The notes under the pieces: generated by a model | Databases searched by the model: none | What the model was told of the DNA's origin: nothing | Seen by the model: only the letters and a program-made list of their open reading frames with translations | Source of the DNA: Saururus chinensis | Taxonomy: Eukaryota > Streptophyta > Magnoliopsida > Piperales > Saururaceae | Reading direction: 5' to 3' | Length of the DNA: 64,000 bases | NCBI GenBank assembly: GCA_035235625.1 | Contig: CP141143.1 | Location: 3,330,501 to 3,394,500 of the forward strand | Made by a program: the position numbers and the translations under genes | In this document: positions 49,972 through 62,235 of the stretch, piece after piece | How positions within the stretch are numbered: the first letter of the stretch is position 1 | How the letters are laid out: every line of letters begins with the position of its first letter

Positions 49972-52900
49972 TATCACGCCCCGGCACTGCACGACCTGAG
50001 CCGAACCCTGTCCAAGGGCCAAACCAATGCACGGGGGCAACAAATTGAAAACGATTGAGGGAAATAGCGGAAGACTTGTGCCCCAACTACAAGCAATCTA
50101 ATTTACGGAGTTTATGCACTACTTTGAGCAAGAGTAAATAGGTAGAATCAAAAGAGTTAAACTCTGAATTAAACCATAATATCAAACCCACATACTAATA
50201 ATTCATAGCCACACACTTGGCTCCAAAACAAGGTCCTAAAAAAAACTAAAAACATAGTATATCACAAATCTAAAATAATGATCATCCACAAGGTTCTAAC
50301 ATCTAAACAAGATTAATGAAGAGACATGCAAAACTAGGAGCCTCCACGACTACTCCCAAGCTCTCTCCGACCTTTCCTCATATAGAGGATCTTATCCATC
50401 TAAGTGTCACGCCACGCAGCCCCAAAACAAAGCAAGGAAAGTGGGGTGAGTATAAAAACTCAATAATGGTTTGAATATAACTACAATCACCAAAAAACAC
50501 AATAGCATAACAATGGAGCAAATCAAATCTAAGATTAACATGCTATACCACGTTCTGATCTAACATTCATATCACGTAAACCTGCATAATAGTGTCTTAA
50601 TCACATACTTTCTGATCATGCATTTGTATCACATAAACCTGCATAATAGTGTCTCAATCACACCATTTCTGATTATGCATTCATACCACATCAACCTGCA
50701 TAATAGTGTTTCAATCACACCATTTCTGATCATGCATTCGTATCACATAAACCTGCATAATAGTGTCTCAATCACACCATTTATGATTATGCATTCATAT
50801 CACATAAACCTCATTCACCCTGCATGACAAACGTGTCAAACACATGATACACAATCATGCATAACATTCATCATCAACATGCATCAATATAAATGGTGAA
50901 TGCTTCCATCAAGGAGTAAACACAAGCATTGCCACACAAGCAGGACACGGTGAAGGCCACGAAGGCAAGACACGGTCAAATTCCCACACAGGAAATGAAA
51001 AAGAGTCGGGGTTGTCAATCCCTAAAGCTGCTCACCCTAAACGATCCTGGCCAAGGATGTCCCATTCTCACACAGAGAATCTAGAGCAGGGGTGTTCGCC
51101 TAGGGACGTCTCCTGCGGAGGGGAGAGCCTGAATTCCCACATAGGGAACCCTAGAACACGTGACAACGGGTGCACACTGCATACCACTCTGGATTCTCAG
51201 GGTCCAGATGACACTCATAATAATAATCTCAAATCCGCAAGACAAGTACACAACTCGTCCCCACATAATTCCATTTCTCTAGACTCAACTCGAGGAGTAT
51301 ACACTTTCCACATAGGAACTTAAATCGAAAACATTTCCCTTCAGACCAACCAAGTTTTGATTAATTCTCTGAGCGATTAATCCGGCATGTAATCTCAAGC
51401 ATTGCATACAATCGATTAATTCCGGTTAAACATCGACAAAACTTTGTCCATGAACACCGATCTATGATACATGATAACATGATACATCCGTGAGCAAGAC
51501 CTACGTGGGTTCCAACACATGGAACATGCTCCCAATCAGTCCCCTCATGCATCATAATCACCTCATAATGAACTACAATGTCATAGTAGATTCCCCATAC
51601 GCGTGTGTTCATGCATATCCTAAGCATATAATCAATGTTTTGATATAAACTCATAAGGCAACCTACGCATGCTTAACACATTTGAAATAATGAATTCTAA
51701 CTGAAATCCAAACAAAATCCACTATAAAACTTAAATCCATCAATGTAAAATCAAACGCTCATTCCCACAAGCATGATTTTTCCACGCCATAAGCCACAAC
51801 ATAATCACATCAATTTCCCATAAACCATCCATATTATAAGAGAACATATCTCACCATTTTTCCACATAATATCCCTACTGGAAGCATATTATATTCATAA
51901 GAATTCCAGCATTCAATAGCTCAAGGTACTTCAATATCAACATGCATAATTATCAACATGATAAAATGCCACATGACCACACTTAATCACATTCTATAAA
52001 TTTTCATCATCAATTCTACACCTCCAATAGCTTAATTTCATCATAATACAATTTCTATAACCATTAGAAATATTAAATGGAGTAAAAATATTGAAATGAG
52101 CATAATTTCGAAAATAGCAAAATTGTAGTGTCGCCGTTCGAACGCCCTACAAGGCCGTTCAATTGGCTATATAGGAAATTAATCGAAAATGCAGTGTTTC
52201 CGATCGATCGCCCTGACAGGCCGTTTAATCGCCAACACAACAATTTTGACCTTCTTCTTCATTTCGAATTTCAAAACCGAGACTCCATTAAAACAACTTA
52301 AAACCTTCATCTATATACCCAAACACCATTAAAACTTCACCAAACCTTCCAGAATGTTAATCTACGCCATCTAAAGGCAAAACCCTAAGAAATCGAAACA
52401 AGAAATTAATATTTACTAATCCCACCATTAAAGCACTAAATCAAACAAATCCATTCCAAATAAACCATAAAAATCGAGATTTTACCATAAGAAAACTGAG
52501 ATTTGACGACCCATTACCTTGTCACTTGTTTAGATTCGGATTTGACCTTCACCCTTCTTGGAAACCTTCCAAAAATGTAGTGTCTAAGTTAAACTCCATT
52601 AAAAATCGATTTAACATTGAAAACTTTGAAGAAATATTAGATCTAGGGTTTGTTAAGCATAAAAAACGAATTTTGATAAGTAGGGTTTGAAGTAAGGGAG
52701 TAAATTAGTGACTTTAATGCTTGAAATCGAATCAAATCAAAGGGAAAATGATAGATTAAGAATGATTAGGAGAAAGTATAGGGTTTAAGCTTAATTAAGG
52801 AAGAACATACCTTAATCCCTTCTAATCCGGGCTTAATTGTGGAACTAGGCCTTAATCACCTCCTCTCAGCCTATTCCCAAAATGGAAATGACTCTGCCCT

Positions 52901-53335
52901 TTTCCATTAATAGTAGGGCTTGGGGTACACTTAATGAACTAATGAGTGTAAATAGAATTTTGGGCTAAAAATATGTATTTTGAAGATTTGAGCACTAATT
53001 AAATCCGATATAATTCTAAAAAATTTTATATGAGCTTAAGTTGATGTCTGAGGCATTTTGGTCTAAAAATCTTAATTTTATTGGTGGGTCCCATAGGGGG
53101 TCCCGCCAAACCCTAATTTTTAAAAAATTAGTGAAAAAATTTAAAAAAATACCAAAAATTCAGAATTAACTAAAAACTACTTAAAACTCATATATGTATA
53201 GTTAGTTTTGCTTAAAACATTTAGAAATCCATTTATTTTTGACAACCACATAATTTAGATTAGAAAACGCGTAAACCACACATTAACCGATAAATAACCT
53301 TAAAGTAAACTAGTTCAAAAATGAGAGTCCTTATA
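49972..53335 (-). mobile_element. Giant solo LTR B (3364 bp), inserted in the chromovirus
   Basis: Reverse-complement relative of solo LTR A (11335-14611), collinear over its whole length. It is bounded by a perfect GGTGC duplication and lies inside the chromovirus between protease and RT. Its termini have decayed from TG...CA to TA...TA, each a single transition. It contains a roughly 60-bp minisatellite at 50560-50815, eroded GATCGATCG palindromes (52135-52235), and the plus-strand frame from 51012 starting MSIPKAAHPK that parallels the one in A. No retroviral genes are inside. Confidence 0.9.
50560..50815 (-). repeat. Minisatellite, ~60-bp unit, in solo LTR B
   Basis: The unit (plus strand) contains CATAAACCTGCATAATAGTG and TCAATCACACCATTTCTGAT and is present about four to five times. 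The frame at 50618-50827 through it encodes a repeated HINLHNSVSITPF and is an artefact of the repeat. Confidence 0.85.
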
Positions 53336-53344
53336 GGTGCGCTG

Positions 53345-55086
53345 CTATAAGAGGAGCCCTTGGGGTATGAACCAAAAGAAAGAGATTGAAGGCTAGGCAG
53401 AGAGGAGGGTGCCCGACCTGGAGCCTTCAATCCGAACCCGCTGCCCCTGATGCTTGAAGTCCATCACCATGTCTCTGAAGTTCCAGATCACATCCACAAG
53501 CTCCAAAATCCACTGCACTCCCAACACCACATCCGCCCCCTTCGTAGGTAGGAAGAAGAGGTCGGTAACAAAGGTGTGTCCTTGAACAGAGAGCGTAACC
53601 TAAGCACACACCCCGGTGCTCCAGACGTGCTTTCCATCACCAATCAGCATGTCAAATGGCTTTGAATCGGAGACAAAACAACCTTGCCGATGGGCTACCT
53701 TGTCGTTAATGAAATTATGGGTAGACCCGCTGTCGATCAAAATAGCCACTTGTTGTCGCTTGAGGTAGCCTTGTACTCGCATCGTGCGTGGAGTGAATGC
53801 CCCCCAAAAGCATGGACCAAAATTTTTGGCAGCCATGTCATCAGGGGGAAGCGAGTCAGCCCCGTCTGCCCCTTCTCCTTCATCGTCCATCTCCTCCACG
53901 AGAAGGTTGCCCTTGATCGAACAACGGTGCCCTGGGACAAACTTCTCGTTGCAGCGAAAACATAGCCCCTTAGACCGACATTCCTCCATCTGGGCAGGGG
54001 TGAGGCGACAAACAATCTGGCCTGCCTGAGCAGGTTGCTAACCAAAGCGGCCTGCTACCAGGCTGCTGGTTGGCGCGTCAAGGGGGCTAGCGCTGGAAGC
54101 AGGCCGAGGCAAAGGCCCAAGCCGTCCCCCTCTGCGGTGTTGAGCCAGCTTCTCCTCCTCGATGCAAGCATGGCGCACGATGTCCCTCATGCTGGCATAG
54201 GGAAAATGGCGCATCTCCACATAAATCTCAGGCTTGAGGCCTCGCTTAAACGTGCCCATCAAGGCGGCCACCAGCCAGTCAGGGAGGCAGTTGGCCAACT
54301 TCATAAACTCCGTGTAAAAGGCTCGGACAGTGGTGGTCTGACAAAGAGTGGAGAACATCTTGTTGAAGTCCTAGAACTCATTCGGCCCAAACTAAATATA
54401 AAGTTAGTCGGAGAAGGTGGCCCAGGAGGGATAGCGGATCTCCTTCTCAAAGCTTTGAAACCAGACAAAGGCGTCTCTGTCCAGATGTAATGCGGTGATG
54501 CGCAGTCTTTCGGCCTCTGATTGTATGCCCTGACAAGTGAAGAACTTTTCAGCTTTGTACAGCCACTCCACTAGGTTGTCATCCCCATTGTAGTGTGTGA
54601 ACTGTAGGTGTGCCAAACGGGGTTTAGCACCTCCCCGAGGACCACCGTGAGGGTCTGGGTACTCCTCCCAGTTGTCTTCCATCTCCTGAAACAAGTTCCT
54701 GGGGGGTGGTACCATTGGGGCATTCTCCCAAATACTTGGAGGGCCTCGCGGCACCCAGGCCTGGCGCCTCTCTTTTGCAGCCAATTCATTCGGCCCAACA
54801 TGCAAGGGGGTATGGGTCTGGTGTCCCTCCCTGTCTGACTTGGTTTGGAGACCGGGGATGCACCTGTCAGGGCCTTGAGATGATTCCCAAATTCCACAGG
54901 GGCGGCCTGAGGCCTGGCGAGAAGTGGTGCTATTGGCGTTGACTGCGCTGCTTGGATCTGGGCCACTGTTAGGGTAAAGGCGTCGACCTTGGCCATGAGC
55001 TAAGCTAGCGTGGGGCCATCCAATGCTGCCGGAGCCACAACGGAAGCAGCAGGAGGGCTATCCGTTGATGCGTCAGCCTCCTTCAT
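53345..55086 (-). pseudogene. gag: Gypsy gag and aspartic protease (broken)
   Basis: A first methionine is at 55086 (MKEADASTDSPP), followed by an in-frame stop before LMAKVDAFTLTVAQIQ. The gag core is readable at 54404-54805 (LQFTHYNGDDNLVEWLYKAE, then HLDRDAFVWFQSFE) and 54038-54358 (FYTEFMKLANCLPDW, FKRGLKPEIYVEM). A zinc knuckle CRSKGLCFRCNEKFVPGHRC is at about 53980-53930. The protease catalytic motif ILIDSGSTHNFI is at about 53740-53705. Stops and shifts separate these blocks. The reading is cut at 53340 by the solo LTR insertion. Confidence 0.85.
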
Positions 55087-55148
55087 GGGCTGTACTTCAG
55101 GAATGACAACAACCTATTTGCCTCACGCTATGGTCGGGGATCGATGAA

Positions 55149-55161
55149 GCTCTGATACCAA
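55149..55161 (-). other. Primer-binding site, tRNA-iMet type
   Basis: TTGGTATCAGAGC in element sense directly abuts the inner end of the 5' LTR. It is complementary to the 3' end of initiator methionine tRNA, as in most plant Gypsy and Copia elements. It fixes the element's orientation as minus. Confidence 0.88.
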
Positions 55162-55518
55162 TGATGTGCCTGGTGTAGTCACAATCAATATCAAGGAGAT
55201 TCATGTAGGGAAAGGGGAGAAACAAGGAAGAAAGGGGAGAAGTTTAGAATAGTTTCAATTGCATAACAGGAAAACAAGGAAAGAGATCGCCCCGTATAGG
55301 GGATGACTAGTCCCCTAGGGAGTCGCACCAAGCCACATGTTGGTCGGCCCAGTTCCCTAGGTAGACACGCCAGTTAGTGGGCCAGGCTAATCCAGAGCCA
55401 CTAACTAAACTAATAACAACTTACATAAGAATACCAAAGCAAATACTAAGCTATTACAAAAGAAAATAGTCCAATGCAAATAAATAAAGTAAAGTCTAAG
55501 AGTCTGGGTGATTTTGCA
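55162..55518 (-). mobile_element. 5' LTR of the Gypsy chromovirus (357 bp)
   Basis: Aligns end to end with 47010-47366. Numerous substitutions between the two, many of them transitions, show the insertion is old. Ends are TG...CA in element sense (TGCAAAATCACC...GGCACATCA). Confidence 0.85.
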
Positions 55519-56303
55519 CAATAAATTGTCCATGTCTATGTCAGCTAATAATTTGTCTGTCGGCATTTTGTCCATGGACAAAGCTTCTTTTTCGGCGGAC
55601 ATGGCCCATTTGCACACGTGGCAAAGTAGGCCACTTCAAGGGGGATGGATCGGATGGTAGCGGATGAAAGCCCAAAAGGTGGCTCTAGGCCCACAAGGGT
55701 GATAGAGCTAAGGCCAGGATGTTGTGGCCAACCGAAGTGGGGACATTGTCAATCACTACCTACAATCAAAATAATTGATGCGGGCGGCTATGCATCTTGC
55801 ATGGAAAAGGGAAAAGGGGTATCTCGGAATTGAGCCGAGGCAGAGTGAAGGCCATGAGGCAGTTGCCATGCCATGGCTAATAGAGATAACCCCCACTATC
55901 ATCAGGTTGAGGCAAACCAAGTCTTGTTGAAGGCCGAACAGTGGCCGATAGCACTCTGGTGACACAAAAAAGTACTTAGACAATGAGTAAAACCAAGGAA
56001 AATTTTGGCAACTCGAAGAGCAAGTAGAAGGTTGAGATGGCTCTAACAAGCACCTCTGGGGTCATGGCGGCTAGACGAAGCTAAGTCCAATAGAAAGTAG
56101 CGTCAACCAGTGGTGAAAAGCTCTCCAACGGCCGAAGACCGATGAAACACTGTGAAAACTGGGGGGAAATATTGGTAGCTCGTGGAGGAGCAAGGAGGGC
56201 ATGGCCGTGGTCCTAGCCGGTACCAACTAACTCGTGTTAGCAAGGCAAAGTGGATTTCGATAAGAAGCGGCAAAATCCGGCAATGGAGGAGGCACGACAG
56301 AGG
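55519..56303. other. Spacer between two LTR elements
   Basis: GC-richer than most intergenic DNA here, with no recognisable protein. It could be older retrotransposon sequence; no ends identified. Confidence 0.5.
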
Positions 56304-56674
56304 ATCTGTTGTGGACCGATGTCCACAACGGCCTGGCTAGTCGGTAATGGGAAGGTGACGGCTCAAGACGGCTGGGAAAGGGGGGAGGGAACAACATGGC
56401 CGCCAGACAAGAGGGAGAGGCAGGGGAGAAGAGAATAGGATTATACAGTAATTGATTCATTCTATAATCCCAATTAGGGTGTAGCCCTTACATTTAAATA
56501 AGTTAACTAATGAGTTCGCTAGCAGGCACCTAGGGCCTAATAACATCATTAAAATAAACTACTAATACCCTAATTAACCTATTTACCTAAATGCCCTTAT
56601 TAACTATAACATAATTAAAACCTATACTACTAGCACATGGACCCCAATAATAGACCCTTAGAACATTCACAACA
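56304..56674 (-). mobile_element. 3' LTR of a non-autonomous LTR element (~371 bp)
   Basis: Matches 58480-58850 throughout (GTTGTGGACNGNGTCNACAA at one end, AGAACATTCACAACA at the other). The exact lower edge is uncertain by a few bases. The sequence just inside it (TTCCACCAC...CTCATCCTCGAGGTGACC, 56675-56716) resembles the corresponding place in the chromovirus (47367-47413), linking the two families. Confidence 0.8.
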
Positions 56675-58466
56675 TTCCACCACTCTTCTGTATCACCTCA
56701 TCCTCGAGGTGACCCTAAAACTCAAAGCATCGGGCCCACCAAAGCTCCACTGTGAACAACCAGTCTGGAACTGTGGATAAGACACGTAGAATGATGGAGA
56801 TAGTGGGTCACTACTCAGAAGCAAACGTGCAAAAGCCAACCCAATATGATGGAGGTGTAGTTAACTGAACCCAAGGGCAAAGCATAGTTGTGGGCGGTAG
56901 AGACGGAAGATGAAGGAGGCGGCAAAGAAAAGGAACAGGCTCGACTTGTTGGCTGCACGATAATGTGGAGTGCCTACACAAGTCTCCAACAAGCAGGGTC
57001 ACCATAGGGGCTATAGGGCACCTCAAGACTGCCCACAGAGGGCATCAGACAGCAGCAAGGTCTGCCCGTAGAGGGCATCAGACAATATTAAGGTCAGATA
57101 AATACTAAAGGCAATAATCAGCAGAGGCATTAGCTGTGCAACAACATTAAACATAGGTGAAGTAATGGACCTATGTGGCTACCCAAATTCTAGAGCCAAC
57201 GGGAAGCCTAGCCCATGTATAAAGTTGTATCTAGATCCGATTAGGGGCAAACTCACACCAAGCCCATCCAAAAGGATTGCCTCATTGTGGTAAAGCCCAT
57301 AACACACGTGCATAGCTCTCATAACTCCTTGTGTGAACACTCGTTGAAAATAGAGATACATGCCAATATTTTTGCCGGGGGTAAAGGGAAAGCGGGTATC
57401 AATTTGGGCGTTACTAGATTGGAATCAAGGAAATCCTGGAGAGTGGTGGAAATCATACCCACACAGGAAATATAATCCCGCGTCAACATGCCATCTCTCG
57501 GAAGATCCGGTTCAAGCCGGGTCTTTCCGTTCTCAGCATGCGATGCTTCTGCTCTCCTTCCATGGTGTCACCGGAGACACCCAGGCGGCCGCCGCCTCCG
57601 CTTAACCCCCTACCTTGAGATGGTCATGGAGGCGAGAGTGTCTCTGAAGGAGTGGTCTGACTCAAGCCCGGATGCCCCCAAGCCCCATCGCCACCAAGCC
57701 CACGTCGTCAGCCGCCATGCTGAAGTCCAAGGTTGTCACAAAACCGAAGCCGCAATGGAAGTAGATGGCCAGATGCCGTAAGGTTGAGCATCCATCAAAG
57801 GAGGACCCAAATACGGTGTCTTGCATGCTCCCCACGGCAAGGCAGCCGACCCTCTTCCCAGGAAGAAAGGCAACAACTTGAGGCTAAGCCTTGGCGGCAT
57901 AGCGAACTGGCCAAACGTGAGAACACAAGCAAATGGGCGCGATCGGCGCCTGGGCCAGTGGTGGTAGGCGGCTCTGGGGAGTGCTCATCAGCGCTAGGAG
58001 GCACGAGTTTCGGCAGGGTCTGGGGCACAGGCGAGTGGCAGAAGTCACTGAGACCCATAGTGGGGAAAGGTCGCCTCCCGTGTTTGCACCGGTGGAACAT
58101 GAATTGTGCTATGTTTGGACAAGCAAAGGCTAGAGGTGGCGATTCTTCCTACCACCAAATGTGACTACCAGCATACGACTCATGTATCCCTCCAACGCCG
58201 GTGAAACTGCAGTTGTTGAATGCATAGATCTTCGGCAACCGTTGTCGCAGGCCATCAATACTGGAGATGACAACAATCGATGCTTTGTCGGAGGCTACAA
58301 GGGCCAAGGCTTTGCCAGAGACACAAAGGCAAAGGCTTTGGAAGGCCCGTGAACCTTGGCCATCCACAACTTGGCCGACAGCATGGATGCAGGCCATGGG
58401 AAGGACTGAGTTGGCAATGGTTGTGGAGGACCCTGCAACTCTTGCAAGCATGGTAGCTAAGGGTTG

Positions 58467-58479
58467 CCTCTGATACCAA
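58467..58479 (-). other. Primer-binding site, tRNA-iMet type
   Basis: TTGGTATCAGAGG in element sense, abutting the upper LTR. It fixes minus orientation. Confidence 0.85.
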
Positions 58480-58850
58480 TGATGTTGTGGACTGTGTCTA
58501 CAACGGCCTAGCTAGCCAGTAAGAGGAAGATGACTGTATAAGATGGCCGGGAAAGGGGAGAGGGAGCGGCATGGTCACCGAATAGGATGGAGAGGTAGGG
58601 GAGAAGAGAAGAGGATTAGACAATAATTAATTCATTCTATAATTCCAATTAGGGCGTAGCCCTTTCATTTAAATAAGTTAACTAATAAGTTTACTAACAG
58701 GCACTTAAGACCCAATAATATCATTAAAATAAATCACTAATACCCTAATTAATCTATTTACTTAAATACCCTTATTAATCATAACATAATTAAAACCTAT
58801 ACTACTAGCGCGTGGACCCCAATGATAGACCCTTTAGAACATTCACAACA
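58480..58850 (-). mobile_element. 5' LTR of the non-autonomous element (371 bp)
   Basis: Element-sense ends are TGTTGTGAATG...CACAACATCA. It differs from 56304-56674 by scattered substitutions. Confidence 0.82.
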
Positions 58851-61800
58851 TGGTCCGGAATCATTCTCAGGTTTCTTCTCCATCTCAAAACTTTTGGATG
58901 GTCCGAGAAGAAAACAACTAGACACTGCTCAAAATAGCTATGATCCACTTTTTACCCTTTTTTTCTACATAAACTTTTTATGCATGGCTCCGCTTGCTTG
59001 TGCATTATTTAACTTCTTTACTCGTTGGTTACTAACATCTTACGCGTCATGTAACCAAAATTCGCGCCTAAAATATTTGTGATGAGTTAAAGCCCAACGA
59101 ATGCGATTAAGCCCTACACCCGACTTTACGAGTATAAATATAGGTATAAAATATACAAAAATAAATACACCAATTCATCAAATTTTTCAGCCAAAAATGA
59201 TAAAAAATAACAAGAAAAACACAAAAAAATGTAAAAAAATCAAGGAGGGAGGAAACATGGAAGCTGTTAGGATTAAGTTTTCAAGTTTCTCTCTCACTAT
59301 TTGTAGGTGATGCGGTAGTCTCCCATTGTTTGGTACCTAGCTTGGTCATGAAAACAGGCTAGAAAGGTCCATATTCTAAGTTTTTCAATTGAGTTTCATT
59401 ATTATGAGATTGGGCTCATGATACATGTGAGGATAGGGATATTTGACCATTAAATCTTGATTTGATCTAATGTCTCAGGGATAGATAAGTTGCCTCCTTG
59501 ACGACCTACAATGCTCGAGCTCATATTGGCACATATAAACCTAAATTGTATTAAACAAGTTTATGATACTCTTTCCTAAGTACCTAACCACTTAAATTAA
59601 ACTAAATAGAATTATTAATATGGAACAAACTTTTTTGCTAAATAGAGCTATTAATTTAGGACAAAAGGAGTACCTTTCATTAAATCACCCATATTATTAT
59701 TTATGTTAGTATATAAATTTATTCTTGCGATCATATGCTTGTCTAACATTATAGATTATGAAAATATATGTTGAAAATCTTTTTTAGACCATGGATATTA
59801 TTTTATACAATATCTATGATATTATATATCTTTACCTGATACCACATTTCTTGGTAGCATGTAGTTAACAATATTTCATATCAAATTAGTAGTGCGCACA
59901 ACATTTAATATGAAAAATCATGTGTTTCTACAAATTCAATCTCATGGAAGGTTTTTACATATTAAATATTACACCAAATTGCTAAGCCGTTAGACCATTA
60001 GTATTACTTGCACTAGGGGCCATGAAAGCGACAACTTTCTGGCCGACGATGGCATGCATAGTTGTGGCTTGCTACACTAGATCCACTGTTCCTAGCCGCA
60101 GCCGGTCACTTGTGGCTACAGCCAGCCCCTTTAGGTTTGATAAAAGTTGGGTGTTTTAATTTCTCCTTTCATAAAAGAATTTTGTTAACACGAACTTTCA
60201 AGATAACTAATTAACTTTGCATTAAAGATATAAAATTATTAATTACTATAAATTGATAGAAGAAAATATTGAGATTTCATGTGTTCACTTCACGGTGTAA
60301 GTTGTATAAAGTCTTGCTTGGCCGATTCAATTCTAAGTAAATGTTGTTGAGATTCAATGGTTTTATGCAAACTAGGATTTTTGCAATAAGAGGACGTGAC
60401 CCATGGGTATAGAGCTAAAATATTTTAGCTTAAGGGAGCCACTCAAAGAACATGACTACATAGGACAAGAACCACATGTCCTTGACCTCATCATATCTTC
60501 TCTGTCAATAATGTCTATTAAAATTGCAATTTGCACTCCCATCAATTGACTCAATCAATGGGTAGGCCTTGCTTATATAGAGCCTTTGCCGTTAATAAAA
60601 ACGAAGAGTGAAACTTTTCTACAAAGGACATTTAGATGGGAAAGCAAGAGGCTTTTAAACCAGAACAGGAAGAGAGTTAAATTTCAAGAAAAATACTTCA
60701 GTGACTTTAATATTGATGTAAAAACTTACTTTATCATTTTAATATTATTAAGAAATGAAATATTAAGATTGATACGTTAAAATTTTACTTCATCCTGGTA
60801 ACACCATTAAGAAATAACCTTATTTTTTATTAATATTAAAATAATAAAGTAAAATTTTAACATATCAATCGTAATGTCACAATAGTATTATTTAAATTTC
60901 AAATGTTCTTTAAAGTGAATTTGATATTTTACTTAAAAATAGTTTACTTTAAACCCTAAAAAGTAAGAGCCGACCGTCTCCAAAACTAAAAAAAATAAAC
61001 ACGTCATTGATTCTTACTTGCTGAGAGGGTCAGGAACAGACCAGTCCGCACGGCCAAAGCTTGAACAGCAAGACGCGGCATGTGCAGTGGGAGGCAAGCA
61101 CGTCTTCTGAACATGTGGATTTGCTTGTTATGGTTGGAAGCAAGGAATTGGGGATGGAATATGATAGGCAATGATTGGCATTTGGCGGTGGGGGCAAACC
61201 AACCCCGACATACCTCGCAGCGTTCAGTGTTAGGAGAATCCTAAGATAAGAATGAGTGAGTGACACAGCTATTTGCTTATTTCACAACGGCAGACTTCTT
61301 CTTCATTTGTTAGCAGAGTTACAATCTTACAGAATCTGCCTGTCTCTGCGTGTGGCGCTGCTTCTTGCTCCCTCATTTTGCCTCCTGAAATTCCCAGCTT
61401 CCACTGGGGATATTCTCGTGTGCAGTTTTACTGTTCTTTCGAAAGCCTAAATCACACACTTTTTTGGTTCCACACTGAATCAGATATCCCCATTTGAGCT
61501 TCCAGTAAGGATCAAATTTTGATTAGAACTTGATAATTTTCTTATTAGAACAAACTGCAGGGATGCACTTGCAGTGGTAACTGCTGATAATTTTAGAAAA
61601 ATGATATTTTTACATTGAAAAAATATATTAAAAATTTATACAATGAATTTTAATTGGTTTAGATGAGTGAGCTTTACGAAGAGTTTAATTGTGAAGTCTA
61701 ATAAAAAATCTTGTGTAAATTTTTGTTGGTAATTTTTAGTGTGAGAATATCACTATCCGAGTTTTATGTGAACATGCGAATTGCAAGTTGGAACCTACTT

Positions 61801-62235
61801 CACTATGTTGAATAATGATGCTCACAATTAGCACATATTACTTTATTTAATATTAAATTAATTATTGATGAGAGAGGAGAGAGAGGGAGCGGAGGGAGCT
61901 GGCTTTTGCAAATCCGCCGTTGCTTTCTGAGCCCCACCGAAAAATGGCTGCTCCTCTCCGGAGACAAATCACCCTCTCTCTCTCTCTCTCTATCATAGCA
62001 CTTTTACTTCTTCTTCCTCATCTTTTCTCCGCTGTTCGTTGCTCAACATCACCCCAACTGAAGCGGAATCAAACCTGTGCGTGAAGAGGAAAAGTAACTG
62101 AACCTTTTCTTTTAAGACGTTTTTATTTTATTTTATTATGGAGTGGAGAAGCGCCTGCGCCCCACTGTAATGCTCTCTGCTGTTCTTCTTTCACTCCTTC
62201 ACTTGAAGATCGCCTCCACCTAATTTCCGCACCAG
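58851..62235. other. Intergenic region upstream of the kinase gene
   Basis: AT-rich with no recognised gene to about 61000. The open frames near 61030-61500 lack domains. The last 300 bp contain a CT repeat (61973-61991) and are likely promoter and 5' UTR of the kinase. Confidence 0.5.
61973..61991. repeat. CT microsatellite in the kinase leader
   Basis: (CT) repeat about 250 bp upstream of the start codon; such pyrimidine tracts are common in plant 5' UTRs and core promoters. Confidence 0.7.

Larger units (their letters stand above)
47010..55518 (-). mobile_element. Degenerate Gypsy chromovirus, 8.5 kb including a 3.36-kb solo LTR insertion
   Basis: Paired 357-bp LTRs in direct orientation flank gag, protease, RT, RNase H, integrase and a chromodomain-like tail, in that order on the minus strand; this gene order defines Ty3/Gypsy. 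The primer-binding site (TTGGTATCAGAGC in element sense, 55161-55149) fits initiator Met-tRNA. The native length without the nested solo LTR is about 5.1 kb. Stops, frameshifts and an integrase deletion make it non-functional. No target duplication is visible outside the LTRs. Confidence 0.88.
56304..58850 (-). mobile_element. Non-autonomous Gypsy-related LTR retrotransposon, ~2.55 kb
   Basis: Two direct LTRs of about 371 bp flank only about 1.8 kb of internal DNA. A Met-tRNA primer site lies next to the upper LTR. The internal region is GC-rich with broken minus-strand frames, and none shows RT, integrase or protease motifs. The orientation and 3' internal end are shared with the neighbouring chromovirus. 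It is best read as a deletion derivative or TRIM/LARD-like passenger that would have needed enzymes from a related element. No target duplication was seen. Confidence 0.8.

Noticed and set aside
50618..50827. Repetitive peptide frame (HINLHNSVSITPF)
   Set aside because: Product of the minisatellite in solo LTR B, with no family resemblance.
56811..58479. Many overlapping frames on both strands in the non-autonomous element
   Set aside because: GC-rich sequence lacks stops by chance; none contains retroviral or other domain motifs.
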